From positions 5,456,001-5,520,000 of the forward strand of contig NZ_LN850107.1 in assembly GCF_900070365.1 (NCBI RefSeq): a DNA stretch of 64,000 nucleotides, read 5' to 3'. A program made the translations under genes and the position numbers. Below, piece after piece: positions 49,758-58,436 of this stretch. This DNA comes from Alloactinosynnema sp. L-07 (GTDB lineage Bacteria; Actinomycetota; Actinomycetes; Mycobacteriales; Pseudonocardiaceae). The notes beneath the pieces were generated by a model that worked only from the letters and a program-made list of their open reading frames with translations, searched no databases and had not been told where the DNA came from. Position 1 is the first letter of the stretch; each line of letters opens with the position of its first letter.

Positions 49758-52663
49758 GTGAGGGTGCGCGGGCGGATCGCGTTGGCCCGGTCGACCAGTT
49801 CGTGGCGCTGCTCGGTAGTGCCCGCCAGCCGGGCCAGCGCCCGGTAGCACCGCTCCAGCCCCAAGCGCAGCTCGCGTTCGGACAGGTCGCAGCCCAGCAC
49901 GCTCGACGTCCCTGGCGCGGCGCCTGGCTTGCCCGCCTTGACCCAGCCGTGCGCGGCCTCCAGCACCTCCGCCGACAGCCGCGTCCGGCGCTCGGCGTCC
50001 AGCGCGAGCCGCTCCAGCCGCTTGGCCGCGTCGTGGATATCGGTGATCGGCGCCGACGCGGCATTGGTCTTGATCTTGATGGCGGCGACCTGGGCGGCGA
50101 CGTGGTGGCTGGAGGTGTCCGGCACCGAGTGCAGCACCTCGATCGCCCCGTTGCGCGCGCCCTGGGCCAGGTAGACCCGGGCCAGGCCGAACGCGGCGCT
50201 GACGTAGGAGTGGTCGGTGCGCCAGACCAGCTCGTAGAACCGGGCGGCGGCGAAGTGGTCGTTGTCGAACTCGGCGCTGACCGCGAGCGCCAGCTTGGGC
50301 GCCATCTCACCTGGCACCGCGTCGTAGACCCGCTCGAACGACTCCCGCGCGGCCTTCGGCGAGCGGCCCGCGAGCGCGATCAGCCCGCGGTACCAGTGCG
50401 GCCGCCAGTCGGCCGGGTCGGTCACCAGCTTGCGCGCGGAGTCCAATTCGGACGACGCGGCCCGCAGATCTCCTTGCTCTATCCGAGCTTTGACCAGCCG
50501 CAACCGCACCTCGACCGAATCCTGCGGCGCCGCGGCCAGCGCGGCGACGAGCTCGGCGGGCTCGGTCGCGGTGATGCTGGCCAGCACCGCGGCGGCGTGG
50601 TCGTCGGTGTCGACGAGCGGCAGCGGCAGCACGGTGACGACGTCGCCAGGGGCCGGGGTGGGCAGCGGATCGGCTCCCTCGGCCACGGTCGAGCCGAAGG
50701 TCCTGGTCTCCACACCGAACACAGTGGACAGTCCGGGCCGGGGCCTGCCGGTGCCCAGCGCCATGACCTCGCGCAGCACGCCGGTCAGCTGGTCGGCCAT
50801 GTCCTCCGCGGAGGTGAAGCGCTGCGCGGGATCGGTGTGGGTGGAGCGCTTGAGGACGCGGTAGAAGCTGCCGAACAGCGCGAACAGCGGCTCGGCGTCC
50901 GGGCCGGGGAGGGTGTGCTTGAAGCGCGTCGTGTAGCCGGCGAACTCGATCGAGAGGACAGCGAGGGTGCGGCCGACCGTGTAGATGTCGGAGGCGACGG
51001 TGGCACCCTCGGTGGCCAACTCGGGCGCGGAGTAGCCCGCGGTGAAGAACAGCGGGCTCTCATAGTCGTCGGTCTTGCGCACGGCGCCGAGGTCGATCAG
51101 CTTGAGCTGCTCGCCGTGCTGGATCACGTTGTCCGGCTTGAGGTCGCAGTAGAGCATGTCGATGCTGTGCAGGTAGCCGATGGCGGGCAGGATCTCCAGC
51201 CCGTAGGCGATCACCTGCCCGATCGGCAGCGGCTCGGCCCGCCCCGCCTCGCGGTGGTGCGAGAGCGCGAGCTGGCGCAACGACTGGCCGCCGACGTACT
51301 CCATGACGATGTAGCCGACCTCGGACCCGGTCACCGGGTCCGGGTGCTGCACGAAGTTGTAGATCTTGACGACGTTCGGGTGCTCGACCTCGGCCAGGAA
51401 CCGGCGTTCGGCCACCACGGAGGCCATGGAGGTGGCGTCGCCGGTGTCGATCATTCCTTTGAGGACGACCCAGCGGTCGCTGACGTTGTGGTCCTTGGCG
51501 AGGTAGATCCAGCCGAGGCCGCCATAGGCGATGCTGCCGAGGACCTCGTACTGCCCACCGACGAGGTCACCCTGGAACAGGCGCGGCCGGAAGTTGAACG
51601 CCTGCCCGCACTTGCCGCACTCGCCCTCGGCCGCACCGGGCTCACCGTCGACGCCGCGGCCGACCTGCGCCCCACAGTTGTTGCAGAACCGCTTGTTCTC
51701 GGCGACGACCGGGTCGTCGAGGACGGCACTGGCCGGATCCTTGACCGGCACGACCGGCACGTCGACCAGCCCGGCCCCGAGCCTGCCGCGCCCACTGGAC
51801 CGCGACCCGGTGCGCCTGCCGGTGCCGGGGAAGGACCCGGAGCCGGTGACCGGACCGGACGACGTGGCGGGCGCGAGGTGGTGGGTGTGCGGCTGCGGTT
51901 CCTCCGGCTTGGGCGGAACGATGCTCTGGGTGAGCGTGTGCATGCCGAGCACACTGGTCGGCTGCGGCTCGTCCTCCGACAATGCGGTGTCCGGCAGGAC
52001 ACCTGGCTGCCTTGGCGCCACCGGCGGAAGCGGCGGCTGACGGGATCCGCTTGGCGGGTAAGAGGATCCGGCGCCGGGATGCGTGGGCCGGTTCGCCCCC
52101 TGCTCCGGCCTGCCTTGCGGCGGGTAGGGCGAGCCGCTGGTACTCGGCCTGGCCGGGGGTGGCTGGGTCGGCCAACCCTGCGCACCAGGGGGCGGCTGGG
52201 CGCCGGAAGGCGGCCCACCCTGCCACTGCCCGGCCTGCCCACCCGGCCGCGGCGGCTGCTGCGCCCCGGTACCGGCACGCTGCGACTGCGGCGCGGCAGA
52301 GCCTGCATACGGTGCCGGTGCGGCCCCGCCCGCCTGGTGCGACTGCGGCGCACCAGAACCCGGGTGCGGCGGCTGGGCGGCGTGGCCGTGCTGCGGCCTG
52401 CCGGACCACGGCTGCGCGCCCTGGGGCCCACCCTGTTGCTGGCCATACGGGCGCGGTCCACCCGCGCCGCCCTGGGGTGTCCATGGCTGATCCTGCCGCT
52501 GCGGGCCCTGCCCGGCGGGCATCGGTCCGCGGGCCGCGGGCCCGGTGCCCGGCCGGTCGCCACTGGCCGGGGTCTGGCCCGCGCGGGTGTCGCCGGGGGC
52601 CGTCCACTCGGCGGTTTTGGCCGCGTCGTCCGGGGTTTCGTCTGGTGGAGTCCACTGTGTCAT
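49754..52663 (-). CDS. pknG: PknG serine/threonine protein kinase
   Basis: 969 residues. A Pro/Gly/Gln-rich disordered N-terminus of about 290 residues, a rubredoxin-like zinc module (FCNNCGAQVG, ECGKCGQAF), the kinase domain (VGGQYEVLGSIAYGGLGWIY, VVLKGM lysine, LYCDLKPDNV, LIDLGAV in place of DFG) and a C-terminal TPR region (about 700-960). This domain order identifies PknG, which controls glutamate and central metabolism through the GarA/OdhI FHA protein. The extended N-terminus is much longer than in Mycobacterium. It follows glnH by three bases; the operon order glnX-glnH-pknG is conserved in actinobacteria. Confidence 0.95.
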   Translation of the reverse strand: MTQWTPPDETPDDAAKTAEWTAPGDTRAGQTPASGDRPGTGPAARGPMPAGQGPQRQDQPWTPQGGAGGPRPYGQQQGGPQGAQPWSGRPQHGHAAQPPHPGSGAPQSHQAGGAAPAPYAGSAAPQSQRAGTGAQQPPRPGGQAGQWQGGPPSGAQPPPGAQGWPTQPPPARPSTSGSPYPPQGRPEQGANRPTHPGAGSSYPPSGSRQPPLPPVAPRQPGVLPDTALSEDEPQPTSVLGMHTLTQSIVPPKPEEPQPHTHHLAPATSSGPVTGSGSFPGTGRRTGSRSSGRGRLGAGLVDVPVVPVKDPASAVLDDPVVAENKRFCNNCGAQVGRGVDGEPGAAEGECGKCGQAFNFRPRLFQGDLVGGQYEVLGSIAYGGLGWIYLAKDHNVSDRWVVLKGMIDTGDATSMASVVAERRFLAEVEHPNVVKIYNFVQHPDPVTGSEVGYIVMEYVGGQSLRQLALSHHREAGRAEPLPIGQVIAYGLEILPAIGYLHSIDMLYCDLKPDNVIQHGEQLKLIDLGAVRKTDDYESPLFFTAGYSAPELATEGATVASDIYTVGRTLAVLSIEFAGYTTRFKHTLPGPDAEPLFALFGSFYRVLKRSTHTDPAQRFTSAEDMADQLTGVLREVMALGTGRPRPGLSTVFGVETRTFGSTVAEGADPLPTPAPGDVVTVLPLPLVDTDDHAAAVLASITATEPAELVAALAAAPQDSVEVRLRLVKARIEQGDLRAASSELDSARKLVTDPADWRPHWYRGLIALAGRSPKAARESFERVYDAVPGEMAPKLALAVSAEFDNDHFAAARFYELVWRTDHSYVSAAFGLARVYLAQGARNGAIEVLHSVPDTSSHHVAAQVAAIKIKTNAASAPITDIHDAAKRLERLALDAERRTRLSAEVLEAAHGWVKAGKPGAAPGTSSVLGCDLSERELRLGLERCYRALARLAGTTEQRHELVDRANAIRPRTLT

Positions 52664-52666
52664 GTG

Positions 52667-53647
52667 TCAGTCCCGGTACTTCAGCGTCGGGGGGGCGACC
52701 TGGCCGACGGCCTCGGTCAGCCAGGTGCCGTAGCTGGTCGCCCAGGAGCCGCTGTTGATCGACTTTTCGAGGACCGCGTTGACGAAGCGGACCATGTCCA
52801 CATTGGCCTTGGGGATGCCGATGCCGTAGGGCTCCTGGGTGAAGCGGGCGCCGACCATCTTCACGTTGGGGTCCTGGGCGATCATCCCCGCGAGGATCGT
52901 GTCGTCCGTTGACACCGCCGCGACCTGGCCCTGTTGCAGCATCAGCAGGCAGTCCGACCAGTTGTCCACGGCCACCGCGACCGGCGGCGCGGGGGATTCG
53001 CGGAGTTTGTTGAGCGAGGTCGAGCCCTTGGTGGCGCAGACGCGCTGGCCGCCGAGTTGGTCGACGCCGGTGATCTGGGAGGACTTGTCGACCAGGACGC
53101 GTTGGCCCGCGACGTAGTAGATGGCCGAGAAGTTGATGTCGACCCAGCGGGCGCAGGTGGCGGTCATCGTCCGCACGACGATGTCGACCTCGCCCTTCTG
53201 CAGGGCGGGGATGCGCTCGGCGGAGGTGATGACCTTGAACTGGACCTTGTTCGGGTCGCCGAAGATGGCCGCGGCGATCTCGCGGACGCGGTCGATGTCG
53301 AAGCCCGCGATGGTGTTGCTGGTCGGGTCCCGGAAGCCGAACAGGAACGTGTTCTGGTCCACCCCCGCGATGAGCCGCCCGCGGTCCTGGATGGTGCGCA
53401 TCGTCGACCCGGCGGGCATCGCGCCCGGTCCGGGCAGGCCCGCCGGACGCAGGCTGGCAGCCGGATCGCACTCGGGCACCTGGGCCGCCGCGCCGGTGGT
53501 GGCGGGCGGGTTGACGACCACGCCGACCGGTTCCGGGCGCTGGGCGGAGGCGATCGAGGCCAGGTCGACCGGCCTGCCGGTGGCCGAACACCCGGCCGCC
53601 AACAGCGCGAGCGCGAGACCCGCGGTCAGGCGCCTCATTCGGGTCAT
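52667..53647 (-). CDS. glnH: Glutamate-binding lipoprotein GlnH
   Basis: 326 residues: lipobox LALLAAGCSATG, then a periplasmic-binding-protein fold: TIQDRGRLIAGVDQNTFLFG, GFDIDRVREIAAAIFG, TSAERIPALQKGEVDIVVRT. GlnH senses extracellular Asp/Glu and, with GlnX, adjusts PknG activity. Overlaps glnX by four bases. Confidence 0.93.
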   Translation of the reverse strand: MTRMRRLTAGLALALLAAGCSATGRPVDLASIASAQRPEPVGVVVNPPATTGAAAQVPECDPAASLRPAGLPGPGAMPAGSTMRTIQDRGRLIAGVDQNTFLFGFRDPTSNTIAGFDIDRVREIAAAIFGDPNKVQFKVITSAERIPALQKGEVDIVVRTMTATCARWVDINFSAIYYVAGQRVLVDKSSQITGVDQLGGQRVCATKGSTSLNKLRESPAPPVAVAVDNWSDCLLMLQQGQVAAVSTDDTILAGMIAQDPNVKMVGARFTQEPYGIGIPKANVDMVRFVNAVLEKSINSGSWATSYGTWLTEAVGQVAPPTLKYRD

Positions 53648-54969
53648 CGGTACTCCCGCAGTCGTTCGCGGATCCCCAGCGCGACCCCAGCCGCCGCGAG
53701 CAGGGCGAGGATGGCGACGCCGGGGACGAGGCCGGTGAGGGCCTGGCCGCCGCGCTTGGTCTGGATGAAGAACTCCTCGCGGCCAGCGTTCAGAGCCGTG
53801 ATCATGTTCTTGTCGAGCTTGCCGAAGGCGGTCGCCGCGCTGTCCGGGGCGCCGCCGATGGCCATGGCCACCGCGCCCTCGTACTGGCCGCCGTCGTCGA
53901 GCTCGCGGATCTTGCGGTGGGCGGCGACCCAGGCGTCGGCGTTCTCCACCGCCTGCTGGACCTCGCCGGACAGGGCCGGGCTCGACGCCAGCGCCTGGGC
54001 TTGGTGCAGCAGGTTTCCGTCGCCGTCACCGCTGAAGGTGACGGCGAGTTCCTTCCATTCCTTCTCGTAGCCCGGACCGTCGCCGCGCGCGACCAGGGTC
54101 AGCGTCTCGTCGGCACGGCACTTCAGCGAGTTGATCCTGGCCTGCACCAGCACATCCACCTGGTCGGACCCGTTGCGCTCGCCGTCGGCGACCTGCGCGG
54201 AACTCACCAGCAGCGCGACCGTGCCCCAGACCAGGGCCACCCCCACAGCCACCGACGCGACCAGCAACCCGACGTTGATCAGCCGGTTCGTCTTGCGCGT
54301 CAGGTACAGCTGCGTGGCGATCAGCGCGCCGAGCAGACCCGCGGTCAGCAGCAGCGTGAACCAGGGGAATGACCGCGCCTCGGCTTGACCCGCCTTGAGC
54401 CGGTCGAAGTCGATCTCGTAGAGCTTCTCCGCCGCGGGCAGGATCTTCGCGCGCATCAGGCCCGATGCCTCGCGCAGGTAGGCCGCGCCCGCCGGGAAGC
54501 CCTGGCGGTTGTTCGTCCGCGCGGTCTCGATCAGGCCGGTGTAGACCGGCAGCTGCTGGGACAGCACGTTCACCTGCTCGGCGGCCAGCGAGTCGTCGCC
54601 GACGTCGGAGGACGCCTTGCCCAGCGCCGCGCCCGCCTGGGCGATGTCGTACTCATAGCGGGTGCGCAGGGCGGCGGGCTCAACGCCGCCGGAGAGGAAC
54701 GCGCTGGCCGCGGTCGCGTCGGCGTCCGACAGCGAGCGGTAGATCAGCTGCGCGGCCGCCGTCAGCGGCTCCCGGTGGTCGACGAGTTCGTCGAGGGTGT
54801 CCTGTTTGGTCTGCAGGGTCAGCCCGCCGAACAGGCCGGTGAAGAGGGTCAGCACGACCAGGCCCACCGCGATGACCGACAGCCTGCCCGGCGTGGTCGC
54901 CGCGGAGCGGGTCACCCGGCGCAGCGGCGAGACCCGCGTGGCCTCAGCGGTCAACACGGAAACGTCCAC
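53644..54969 (-). CDS. glnX: Membrane protein GlnX
   Basis: 441 residues with three to four membrane segments (VIAVGLVVLTLFTGLFGG, WFTLLLTAGLLGALIATQLY, VASVAVGVALVWGTVALLV, and a C-terminal helix before RERLREYR) and a large extracytoplasmic helical domain. It is the conserved first gene of the glnX-glnH-pknG operon and is thought to relay GlnH occupancy to PknG. Confidence 0.88.
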   Translation of the reverse strand: MDVSVLTAEATRVSPLRRVTRSAATTPGRLSVIAVGLVVLTLFTGLFGGLTLQTKQDTLDELVDHREPLTAAAQLIYRSLSDADATAASAFLSGGVEPAALRTRYEYDIAQAGAALGKASSDVGDDSLAAEQVNVLSQQLPVYTGLIETARTNNRQGFPAGAAYLREASGLMRAKILPAAEKLYEIDFDRLKAGQAEARSFPWFTLLLTAGLLGALIATQLYLTRKTNRLINVGLLVASVAVGVALVWGTVALLVSSAQVADGERNGSDQVDVLVQARINSLKCRADETLTLVARGDGPGYEKEWKELAVTFSGDGDGNLLHQAQALASSPALSGEVQQAVENADAWVAAHRKIRELDDGGQYEGAVAMAIGGAPDSAATAFGKLDKNMITALNAGREEFFIQTKRGGQALTGLVPGVAILALLAAAGVALGIRERLREYR

Positions 54970-55068
54970 GAGGGAACAGTGAACAACACGAACCCGTCCA
55001 CGACGCCCGCTTTCCCCCGGCGGTTACCTGGCTGTGACGCCAGCTTGGCCTGTCTGAATGAACTTAGT

Positions 55069-55131
55069 GGCGGTGACCAGCCATCCGCCAGCTCACCTGC
55101 GGCGCAGCCGCAGGCACCGAGCGTCACCGCC
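55069..55131. repeat. Nested palindrome in divergent promoter region
   Basis: GGCGGTGAC (55069-55077) pairs with GTCACCGCC (55123-55131); inside, CCTGCGGC (55096-55103) and GCCGCAGG (55107-55114) pair with a 3-base loop. It is the only structure seen in the 256 bases between glnX and the DUF5134 gene. Confidence 0.5.
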
Positions 55132-55225
55132 GCACCCGGTTAGTCCCCTGATTGCTCCCTGGTTCGCCGCGCCCGCCCCTGGGACCGTTGGGACATGACC
55201 AGCGACAGCACCGCCAAGTAAGCCC

Positions 55226-55720
55226 GTGCCCGCCTGGCTTGGCTGGCTGCTGACCGCCGCGTTCGTGGGGGTGGCCGCGCACGCGGTCGCCCGGCTGGCG
55301 GGCCCCGACCAGCGGGTCCGCACGGTCGCCGCGTCCGACGCGCTCATGGCCACGGGGATGGCCGTGATGTGCTCCCCGGTCGGCGGACCGCTGCCGATGG
55401 CGGGCTGGCAGGCCGTGTTCCTGCTGGTCACGGTCTGGTTCGCGGCTCGCGGCGAGTTCGACCACGCGGTCGGGGGCCTGGCCATGCTCTACATGCTCAC
55501 CGCGGTCCCGCACTCCCCGCACGCGATGGCGGCGGCGTGGAGTCCGCCGATGGCCGGTGACGCGGCGCTGCCGCTGCTGGGCTGGGTGTTCGTGGCGTAC
55601 TTCGCGGTGCAGGCCGTCCGCGTCGCGCCGCAGCTGGCCTCAGTCGACCGCCGCGTGGCTGCCGGGTGCCGAGGCGTCATGGCTCTGGGCACCGGCGGCT
55701 TGATCGTGGCCCTGCTGTAG
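55226..55720 (+). CDS. DUF5134-family membrane protein
   Basis: 164 residues with five membrane helices (LGWLLTAAFVGVAAHAVARL, ALMATGMAVMC, WQAVFLLVTVWFA, LGWVFVAYFAVQAV, GVMALGTGGLIVALL) and His-containing motifs (HAVARL, SPHAMAAAW) that resemble DUF5134. Function unknown. Its last 81 bases overlap the convergent MFS gene. Confidence 0.75.
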   Translation: MPAWLGWLLTAAFVGVAAHAVARLAGPDQRVRTVAASDALMATGMAVMCSPVGGPLPMAGWQAVFLLVTVWFAARGEFDHAVGGLAMLYMLTAVPHSPHAMAAAWSPPMAGDAALPLLGWVFVAYFAVQAVRVAPQLASVDRRVAAGCRGVMALGTGGLIVALL

Positions 55721-56863
55721 CCGCCGGGCGAACAGCAGCGCGACGAGCATCAGCGCGCCGAACAGGCCGAAGGCGAGCCACGGCGTGTCGAGCAGATAGC
55801 CGACGGCGAAGGACAACAGCAGCCCGCCCGCGTTGCCGACCATCCACAGCAGCGAGGTGACCGTCCCGGCCGCGGCCGAGTCGGTCCGCTCGACCAACGT
55901 GAACGCGACCGGCAGCGCGGACAGCAGCAGGAAGCCGATGGGCACGGCCGCGACGAACCCGGTAACGGCGGCGGGCGCGACGGCCAGCAGCAGGCACGCG
56001 ACGCCGACGACGGCTCCGGTGAGCGACAAGGCGGTGCGCTCGGCGCGGTGGCGCGCGGCCCGCGGCGGAACGAGCGCGCAGCCCGCGACGCCTGCCACGA
56101 GCATCGCCAGCATGACCATGCCCACGACGTCGGCCTTGATGCCCGCGGGCGTGAGCAGCGGTTCCAGCCAGGTGGCCAGCGAGACGAACACGCCCATCCC
56201 GAGGAAGACCACGACGGACAGCAGCGGCACCGCGGGCACCTTCCACGCCGCGCGCACCGACACCTGGGGCGCCCGGTCGCCGTGGAACGGCGGCGCGACG
56301 CGCAATGCGGTCAGCGCGAGTACCGCGGTGACCACGGAGATCCCAGTGCCGAGGCCGACGACCAGCTCGACGTCATACGGGATCGCCGTGCCGATGCCGA
56401 TCGCGACGATCATGCCGACGTAGGTCGCGCCCGCGCCGATCGAGATGCCCAGCGGACGGTCGTCCGGCCGCAGATAGCCCGCGGCCACCCGCGTGATCGC
56501 GTTGGCGAGGATCGGCTGCGCGACCGCGGCGAGGACCTGCCCGGCGAGCGCGGCGTCGTAGGTGTCGAACACCGTGCGGACGGCCGCGCCGACCGCGAGC
56601 AGGACCGTGCCGACGGCCAGGGTCGGACGGAACCAGCGGTCGAGGGCGAACCCGGCCGGGACGGCGAGGACGACGAACAGCAGCGGGAAGATGTTCGCCA
56701 GCCAGCCGATCGCCTGGTCGGTGACGCCGTAGTGGCCCGCGGCCATCGTCGTGACGGCGGCGTAGGCCAGCCAGCACACCTGCGTCGCGACGCCGACCAG
56801 CGCGAACGCGACGACCACGGTCCAGCGGGAGCTCGGCATCGGGTCAGTGTGAATCGGTTTCAT
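55640..56863 (-). CDS. MFS transporter
   Basis: 407 residues, 12 membrane helices, beginning RWTVVVAFALVGVATQVCWL, with GFALDRWFRPTLAVGT as the loop 2-3 motif. The pattern resembles haem/drug-type carriers (FLVCR-like). Substrate not known. Convergent 81-base overlap with the DUF5134 gene is unusually long. Confidence 0.85.
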   Translation of the reverse strand: MKPIHTDPMPSSRWTVVVAFALVGVATQVCWLAYAAVTTMAAGHYGVTDQAIGWLANIFPLLFVVLAVPAGFALDRWFRPTLAVGTVLLAVGAAVRTVFDTYDAALAGQVLAAVAQPILANAITRVAAGYLRPDDRPLGISIGAGATYVGMIVAIGIGTAIPYDVELVVGLGTGISVVTAVLALTALRVAPPFHGDRAPQVSVRAAWKVPAVPLLSVVVFLGMGVFVSLATWLEPLLTPAGIKADVVGMVMLAMLVAGVAGCALVPPRAARHRAERTALSLTGAVVGVACLLLAVAPAAVTGFVAAVPIGFLLLSALPVAFTLVERTDSAAAGTVTSLLWMVGNAGGLLLSFAVGYLLDTPWLAFGLFGALMLVALLFARRLQQGHDQAAGAQSHDASAPGSHAAVD

Positions 56864-56968
56864 ATCTTCGTCAATGGCCGACCTTTACCGAACCCGAACA
56901 CAGCCCAGGCGGGGCTTTTACCCAGCCCTGTGACAGTCATGTCATCAGATCGTCAAGGGAGGATCACC

Positions 56969-57352
56969 ATGCGGGCAAACAAGTGGGCGGCCGCGGCGGC
57001 CATCGCGGTGGGCATGAGCCTGACCGGCGCGGGCGTCGCGGCGGCGCAGCCGAGCGAGCCGGTCACGATCACGCTGAGCCCGGAGCAGGTGCAGCACCTG
57101 TGCGAGAAGCGGCTGCCGAAGTCCGAGCAGCGGGTCACCAAGTTGCTGGAGCGGATCAACGCCGACGCGAACACCCGCGGCTCGGTCGCCTGGCTCAAGG
57201 CCCGCGCCGAGAAGGAGCGCGCGGCGGGCCGCGAGGCCACGGCGAACCTGCTGGAGGAGAAGGCCGAGCGGCGCGCGGGGCGGGTCGACCAGCTCACCAA
57301 GATCAAGGGTTGGGTGACCGACTTCCAAGCCAAGCACTGCGGTGCCAAGTGA
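56969..57352 (+). CDS. Secreted small helical protein
   Basis: 127 residues; signal peptide to about residue 27 (WAAAAAIAVGMSLTGAGVAA), then an all-helical, highly charged domain (CEKRLPKSEQRVTKLLERIN, RAEKERAAGREATANLLEEK) with two cysteines, first and last in the mature chain (LCEKR and KHCGAK), which could form a disulfide. GGGAGGATC lies before the ATG. Function unknown. Confidence 0.75.
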   Translation: MRANKWAAAAAIAVGMSLTGAGVAAAQPSEPVTITLSPEQVQHLCEKRLPKSEQRVTKLLERINADANTRGSVAWLKARAEKERAAGREATANLLEEKAERRAGRVDQLTKIKGWVTDFQAKHCGAK

Positions 57353-57495
57353 AGCGGGCGCTGACGGTCGTCGCGCTGCTGCTGGCGTGCGTGGCGTGTA
57401 ACGGGGGCACGGGCGGTTCGACCCCGACTACGGGCGACATTGATCAGATTGAGTCCACTCTGGACGCGATCGAGTCGGAGATGGCTGGGGATTAG
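57349..57495 (+). CDS. Very small putative lipoprotein
   Basis: 48 residues, GTG overlapping the upstream TGA. KRALTVVALLLACVACNGG is a lipoprotein signal (cleavage before either Cys in LLACVAC), followed by a 30-residue acidic helix (IDQIESTLDAIESEMAGD). Probably acts with the preceding secreted protein. Confidence 0.65.
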   Translation: MKRALTVVALLLACVACNGGTGGSTPTTGDIDQIESTLDAIESEMAGD

Positions 57496-57501
57496 TCGTT
57501 G

Positions 57502-57643
57502 TGCCTGTTTGGGTGGTTCGCCTTGATTTGGGGACCCCTAGAAATGGGCCTGTGCGGGTCAAAAGGCGAGCTCAAGGAACCTCACCCGCACCGCGATTTT
57601 AGGCCCATTTCCCCCAAATCAAGGCGAACCACCCAAACAGGCA
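57502..57643. repeat. Giant nested palindrome (142 bases)
   Basis: Outer 32-bp perfect arms at 57502-57533 (start TGCCTGTTTGGGTGGTTCGC) and 57612-57643. After an 8-base/1-base asymmetric bulge 57542-57551 (AAATGGGCCT) pairs with 57601-57610, and 57552-57559 (GTGCGGGT) pairs with 57584-57591 with a 9-base bulge on the right, leaving a 24-base apex. It begins six bases after the lipoprotein stop codon and could terminate it. Confidence 0.9.
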
Positions 57644-57758
57644 TCTGACACCGGATCTTGCGGTTGGTGGGCCACGGGTTGGTGGGGCCACAGGTGGGGT
57701 GGAGCGATAGGTGTGAGTGTGAGCGGTTGGTGTTGAGCGGATAGGTAGGGTCGAGTAC

Positions 57759-58436
57759 ATGGAGTCTCGCGGGCTTGTGCTCGTGGCTGAGGATGACCCG
57801 GCCATCGCCGAGTTGGTCTCGCTCTACCTGCGCCGCGACGGGTTCGGGGTGCGGGTGGAGGGTGACGGCCGGGCGGCGCTGGCGGCGGCGCGGCAGGTCA
57901 AGCCGGTGGCGGTGATCCTTGACATCGGGCTGCCGCTGCTGGACGGCATCGAGGTCTGTCGCGCGCTGCGGGCCGACGGTGACTGGACGCCGGTGCTGTT
58001 CGTGACCGCTCGCGACGACGAGGTCGATCGGGTCCTGGGCCTCGAACTCGGCGCCGACGACTACGTCACCAAGCCGTTCAGCCCGCGCGAGCTGGTCGCG
58101 CGGGTGCGCACGGTGCTGCGGCGGGCCAACGGGCCCGGCGCGGCCGAGGTGCTGCACGCGGGCGGGATCCGCCTCGACCTCGGCTCGCGTCGCGTGTGGA
58201 CGGACGCGGGTGAGGTGGCGCTCACCTCCACCGAGTTCGACCTGCTCGCCCACCTGATGCGCCGCCCCGGCCAGGTGTTCGAGCGGGCCCAGCTCCTGAG
58301 CGCGGTCTGGGGCTACGCGGCGGCGGCCGGGACCAGGACCGTCGATGTGCACGTGGCCCAGCTGCGCGCGAAACTCGGCGCGTCCAGTCCGATTAGGACG
58401 GTCCGCGGCGTCGGCTACTCGGCGGAACGCCAGTGA
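57759..58436 (+). CDS. OmpR-family response regulator
   Basis: 225 residues: receiver domain with phosphoacceptor Asp55 (VILDIGLPLLDG), Lys105 (YVTKPFSP), and a C-terminal winged helix (TSTEFDLLAHLMRRPGQVFE, TVDVHVAQLRAKLG, RTVRGVGYSAERQ). Overlaps the histidine kinase gene by four bases. Confidence 0.95.
   Translation: MESRGLVLVAEDDPAIAELVSLYLRRDGFGVRVEGDGRAALAAARQVKPVAVILDIGLPLLDGIEVCRALRADGDWTPVLFVTARDDEVDRVLGLELGADDYVTKPFSPRELVARVRTVLRRANGPGAAEVLHAGGIRLDLGSRRVWTDAGEVALTSTEFDLLAHLMRRPGQVFERAQLLSAVWGYAAAAGTRTVDVHVAQLRAKLGASSPIRTVRGVGYSAERQ

Noticed and set aside
49802..52912. Very long open frame on the plus strand opposite pknG and glnH
   Set aside because: Typical antisense shadow of GC-rich coding DNA: composition dominated by Arg, Gly and Val, no domain, and the opposite strand clearly encodes pknG.
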